The notes under the pieces were generated by a model that saw only the letters and a program-made list of their open reading frames with translations, was not told where the DNA came from and ran no database searches. DNA of 64,000 bases. Source: Tsukamurella sputi. Its GTDB lineage: Bacteria; Actinomycetota; Actinomycetes; Mycobacteriales; Mycobacteriaceae. This document shows, piece by piece, positions 62,534 through 64,000 of this stretch (the first letter of the stretch is position 1; each line of letters opens with the position of its first letter). Made by a program: the position numbers and the translations under genes. The DNA is taken from assembly GCF_007858445.1 (NCBI RefSeq), contig NZ_VIGV01000005.1, positions 1-64,000 on the forward strand, in the 5' to 3' direction.

Positions 62534-63804
62534 ACCCCGAAAATCGCTAGATGGAGGAACCCGGCGAACGAGCCGAGCACCGCGCCGTGCAGGAACAGCA
62601 GCCACTCATCCTGCTTGATCGCCGACCGGAGCAGCTCACTGAGGTCCTCCGAGCTGAGTTTGCTCATCCGCTCGATGACGAACTGGCGCACCTTGGTCTG
62701 CTGCTCGGCCACGAACTCGGGCTGGCTGACGGTGGCCTCGGCGACCTTGAGCGCCTCGGCGCCGACGAGCTGCGGCACCCGGTCGTAGGCCTCGCTGCCG
62801 ACGGAGAGCTTGACGAAGCCGCGCGCCCAGCCGGCCGCGTTGTCGATCGAGTCGCGCAACACCGTCTCGACGGTGGCCCGGGTCCGGTCGGAGCGCGGGC
62901 CGTGCAGGAGCTCGTCGCAGATGTTCTCGATGGTGATCACTTTGTCGGCCATCACCTTGGCGTACTCCTCGCCGATCTCCTTCTTCCGCTTGAGGAACAG
63001 CCCCTGCTTCCACGGCACCCACCACGTGGGGTTGATCGGCTCGAAGATCATCAGGATCCCGATGTAATTGACCACGTAGCCGATCACGATCCCGCCGAGC
63101 GGCAGCAGCCACCAGTAGGGGAAGAAGTGCAGCAGCGCGACCAGGAGGAAGCCCATGGGGAAACCGAAGTAGAAGCCGAAGTTCTGCATGAACTTCAGTT
63201 CCTTACGGCCCATGTTGTAGAAGATGTCCTTGAGCACCGACGGGTTGTTCGTCAGGTACCGGATCACCAGGAGTTTGGCGTCGATGTAGTCGTCGATGTT
63301 CTCGCCGATGGTCGACGTGATCTTCCGGACGTCCTTCGGCAGCGACGCCGAGACGCGACGGTAGACCAGCAGCTTCACGTCCTCGGGCAGCGAATACCAC
63401 AGTCGCGGATTCTCCCGCTGCATCACCGATTCGACGATGGACGGGATCATCGGCAGCGACGCGCGGGTGAGCACCTCGGAAACGTGCTCCGGATCCATCA
63501 CCTCGTAGAACTCGGCGATGCTGCCCACTTTGTTGAGCGATTTGTCGACGGCGATACTCGCCATCTTCTCCGCGCGCGACGGGACGATCCCCTGCCAGCC
63601 GACGCGACCGTCGGGCTGGATCGCCGGGATCACCTGGACACGGCGCGGCAGCAGCGGGTACAGCGTGGCCATGCCGGGAACCTTGACGCCGTAGAAGCGC
63701 TTGGGTTCGAACAGCATGAGGATGCCGGTCCAGTTGGTGATGTAGCCGATGATGCCGGTGAACAACGGGATCGTGATGAGCTGTTCGATCAGGTGCGGAT
63801 CCAT
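62530..63804 (-). CDS. DUF445 membrane protein
   Basis: A 424-residue DUF445 protein. Two related segments with membrane character, ITNWTGILMLFEPKRFYG near the N-terminus and VVNYIGILMIFEPINPTWW in the middle, are the DUF445 signature, each preceded by a hydrophobic helix; a final helix closes the chain (about 400-424). The part between is an alpha-helical cytosolic or surface domain. The function is unknown in bacteria. The ATG at 63804 has a GAGGGG ribosome binding site and is preferred to an in-frame GTG at 63813. It is first in the DUF445 - Abi-alpha - murQ operon. Confidence 0.9.
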   Translation of the reverse strand: MDPHLIEQLITIPLFTGIIGYITNWTGILMLFEPKRFYGVKVPGMATLYPLLPRRVQVIPAIQPDGRVGWQGIVPSRAEKMASIAVDKSLNKVGSIAEFYEVMDPEHVSEVLTRASLPMIPSIVESVMQRENPRLWYSLPEDVKLLVYRRVSASLPKDVRKITSTIGENIDDYIDAKLLVIRYLTNNPSVLKDIFYNMGRKELKFMQNFGFYFGFPMGFLLVALLHFFPYWWLLPLGGIVIGYVVNYIGILMIFEPINPTWWVPWKQGLFLKRKKEIGEEYAKVMADKVITIENICDELLHGPRSDRTRATVETVLRDSIDNAAGWARGFVKLSVGSEAYDRVPQLVGAEALKVAEATVSQPEFVAEQQTKVRQFVIERMSKLSSEDLSELLRSAIKQDEWLLFLHGAVLGSFAGFLHLAIFGV

Positions 63805-63878
63805 GACACACACCCCTCGTCGACGTTTCTCGTCGAGCTCTCCACTGCCCCTCCATCGTTCCCACGAGTTGGCCGAAA

Positions 63879-63895
63879 CATTCGTCCTACGAATG
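63879..63895. promoter_or_regulatory. dyad upstream of the DUF445 operon
   Basis: CATTCGT (63879-63885) and ACGAATG (63889-63895) are perfectly inverted around three bases, 75 bp upstream of the DUF445 start, in the AT-richest stretch of the right end. It may be an operator for that operon or for a gene beyond the window. 63896-64000 shows no gene I can support. Confidence 0.5.
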
Positions 63896-64000
63896 CTTCA
63901 CAGGAACCGCCTCGACATCATTCGCGCCCACAGTACTCAACGAAATGAGAGGATTACTCCTTGATTCGATCACTGTGACCAGATGAACACGCGGCAGCCC

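Overview
The window is about 70% G+C and encodes 69 protein genes that I can support. It reads as chromosome of a mycolic-acid actinobacterium (Mycobacteriales) outside Mycobacterium itself; Tsukamurella or Gordonia would fit, but I cannot fix the species by eye. The evidence is gene order. From left to right it follows, with gaps and insertions, the M. tuberculosis block Rv0909 down to Rv0858c as I remember it: Rv0909-type antitoxin, Rv0906-type hydrolase, echA6, accD3, gltA2, citA, serC, sepH, Rv0882, Rv0881, Rv0880, Rv0879c, Rv0877, Rv0876c, Rv0875c, cspB, moaA2, moaD2, rpfA, moaE2, mog, moaC2, Rv0863, Rv0862c, ercc3 and dapC.

Layout. 1-915: a somewhat AT-richer left end with a T-rich terminator, one small membrane protein and the 3' end of a tRNA gene, probably an attachment-site remnant. 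917-10950: VWA lipid-anchored or membrane protein, antitoxin-like protein, metallo-hydrolase, enoyl-CoA hydratase, flavoprotein, aldo/keto reductase, acyl-CoA carboxylase subunit, manganese transporter and a haem/FMN-fold protein. 10959-23716: cell-envelope lipoprotein, FKBP isomerase, two citrate synthases (gltA and citA), PdxH, SerC, SepH and a self-regulated TetR/SDR pair. 23924-34546: two MFS exporters, a TrmH-type RNA methyltransferase, Eis-like acetyltransferase, MarR regulator, PAP2 phosphatase, and a large sacsin-type ATPase in an operon with a DUF3027 protein. 34557-35734: an AbiEi/DUF559-like gene held between two 82-83 bp direct repeats. 35766-41582: cold-shock protein, molybdopterin genes moaA-moaD on one side and moaC-mog-moaE on the other, with rpfA (behind a c-di-AMP riboswitch) and an elastin-like secreted protein between them. 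41622-49885: two DNA helicase-type proteins (Rv0862c and XPB types), an ECF42 sigma factor with its YCII/DGPF partner, and an HNH/DUF222 nuclease. 49960-63804: TetR/MFS pair, phytoene-desaturase-like flavoprotein, DapC-type aminotransferase, F420 oxidoreductase, AlkB-like oxygenase, GntR regulator, AurF diiron oxygenase, MerR/DUF418 pair and a DUF445 - Abi-alpha - MurQ operon.

Genome-level signals. Roughly half the genes have a TANNNT-like hexamer ending 6 to 8 bases before the start codon, the layout of leaderless mRNAs; I used it to choose starts. Three divergent gene pairs are only 18-24 bp apart and their two -10 hexamers overlap. Five candidate operators have clean dyads placed on the promoter elements of their genes. 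A nonamer, CGACGGTGC, occurs on both strands about 40 times where roughly 2 are expected from base composition.

No insertion sequence, CRISPR array, complete rRNA or tRNA gene, or replication origin was found. Metabolically the window ties the TCA cycle entry point, serine and PLP metabolism, molybdenum cofactor synthesis and envelope growth to a set of local regulators.
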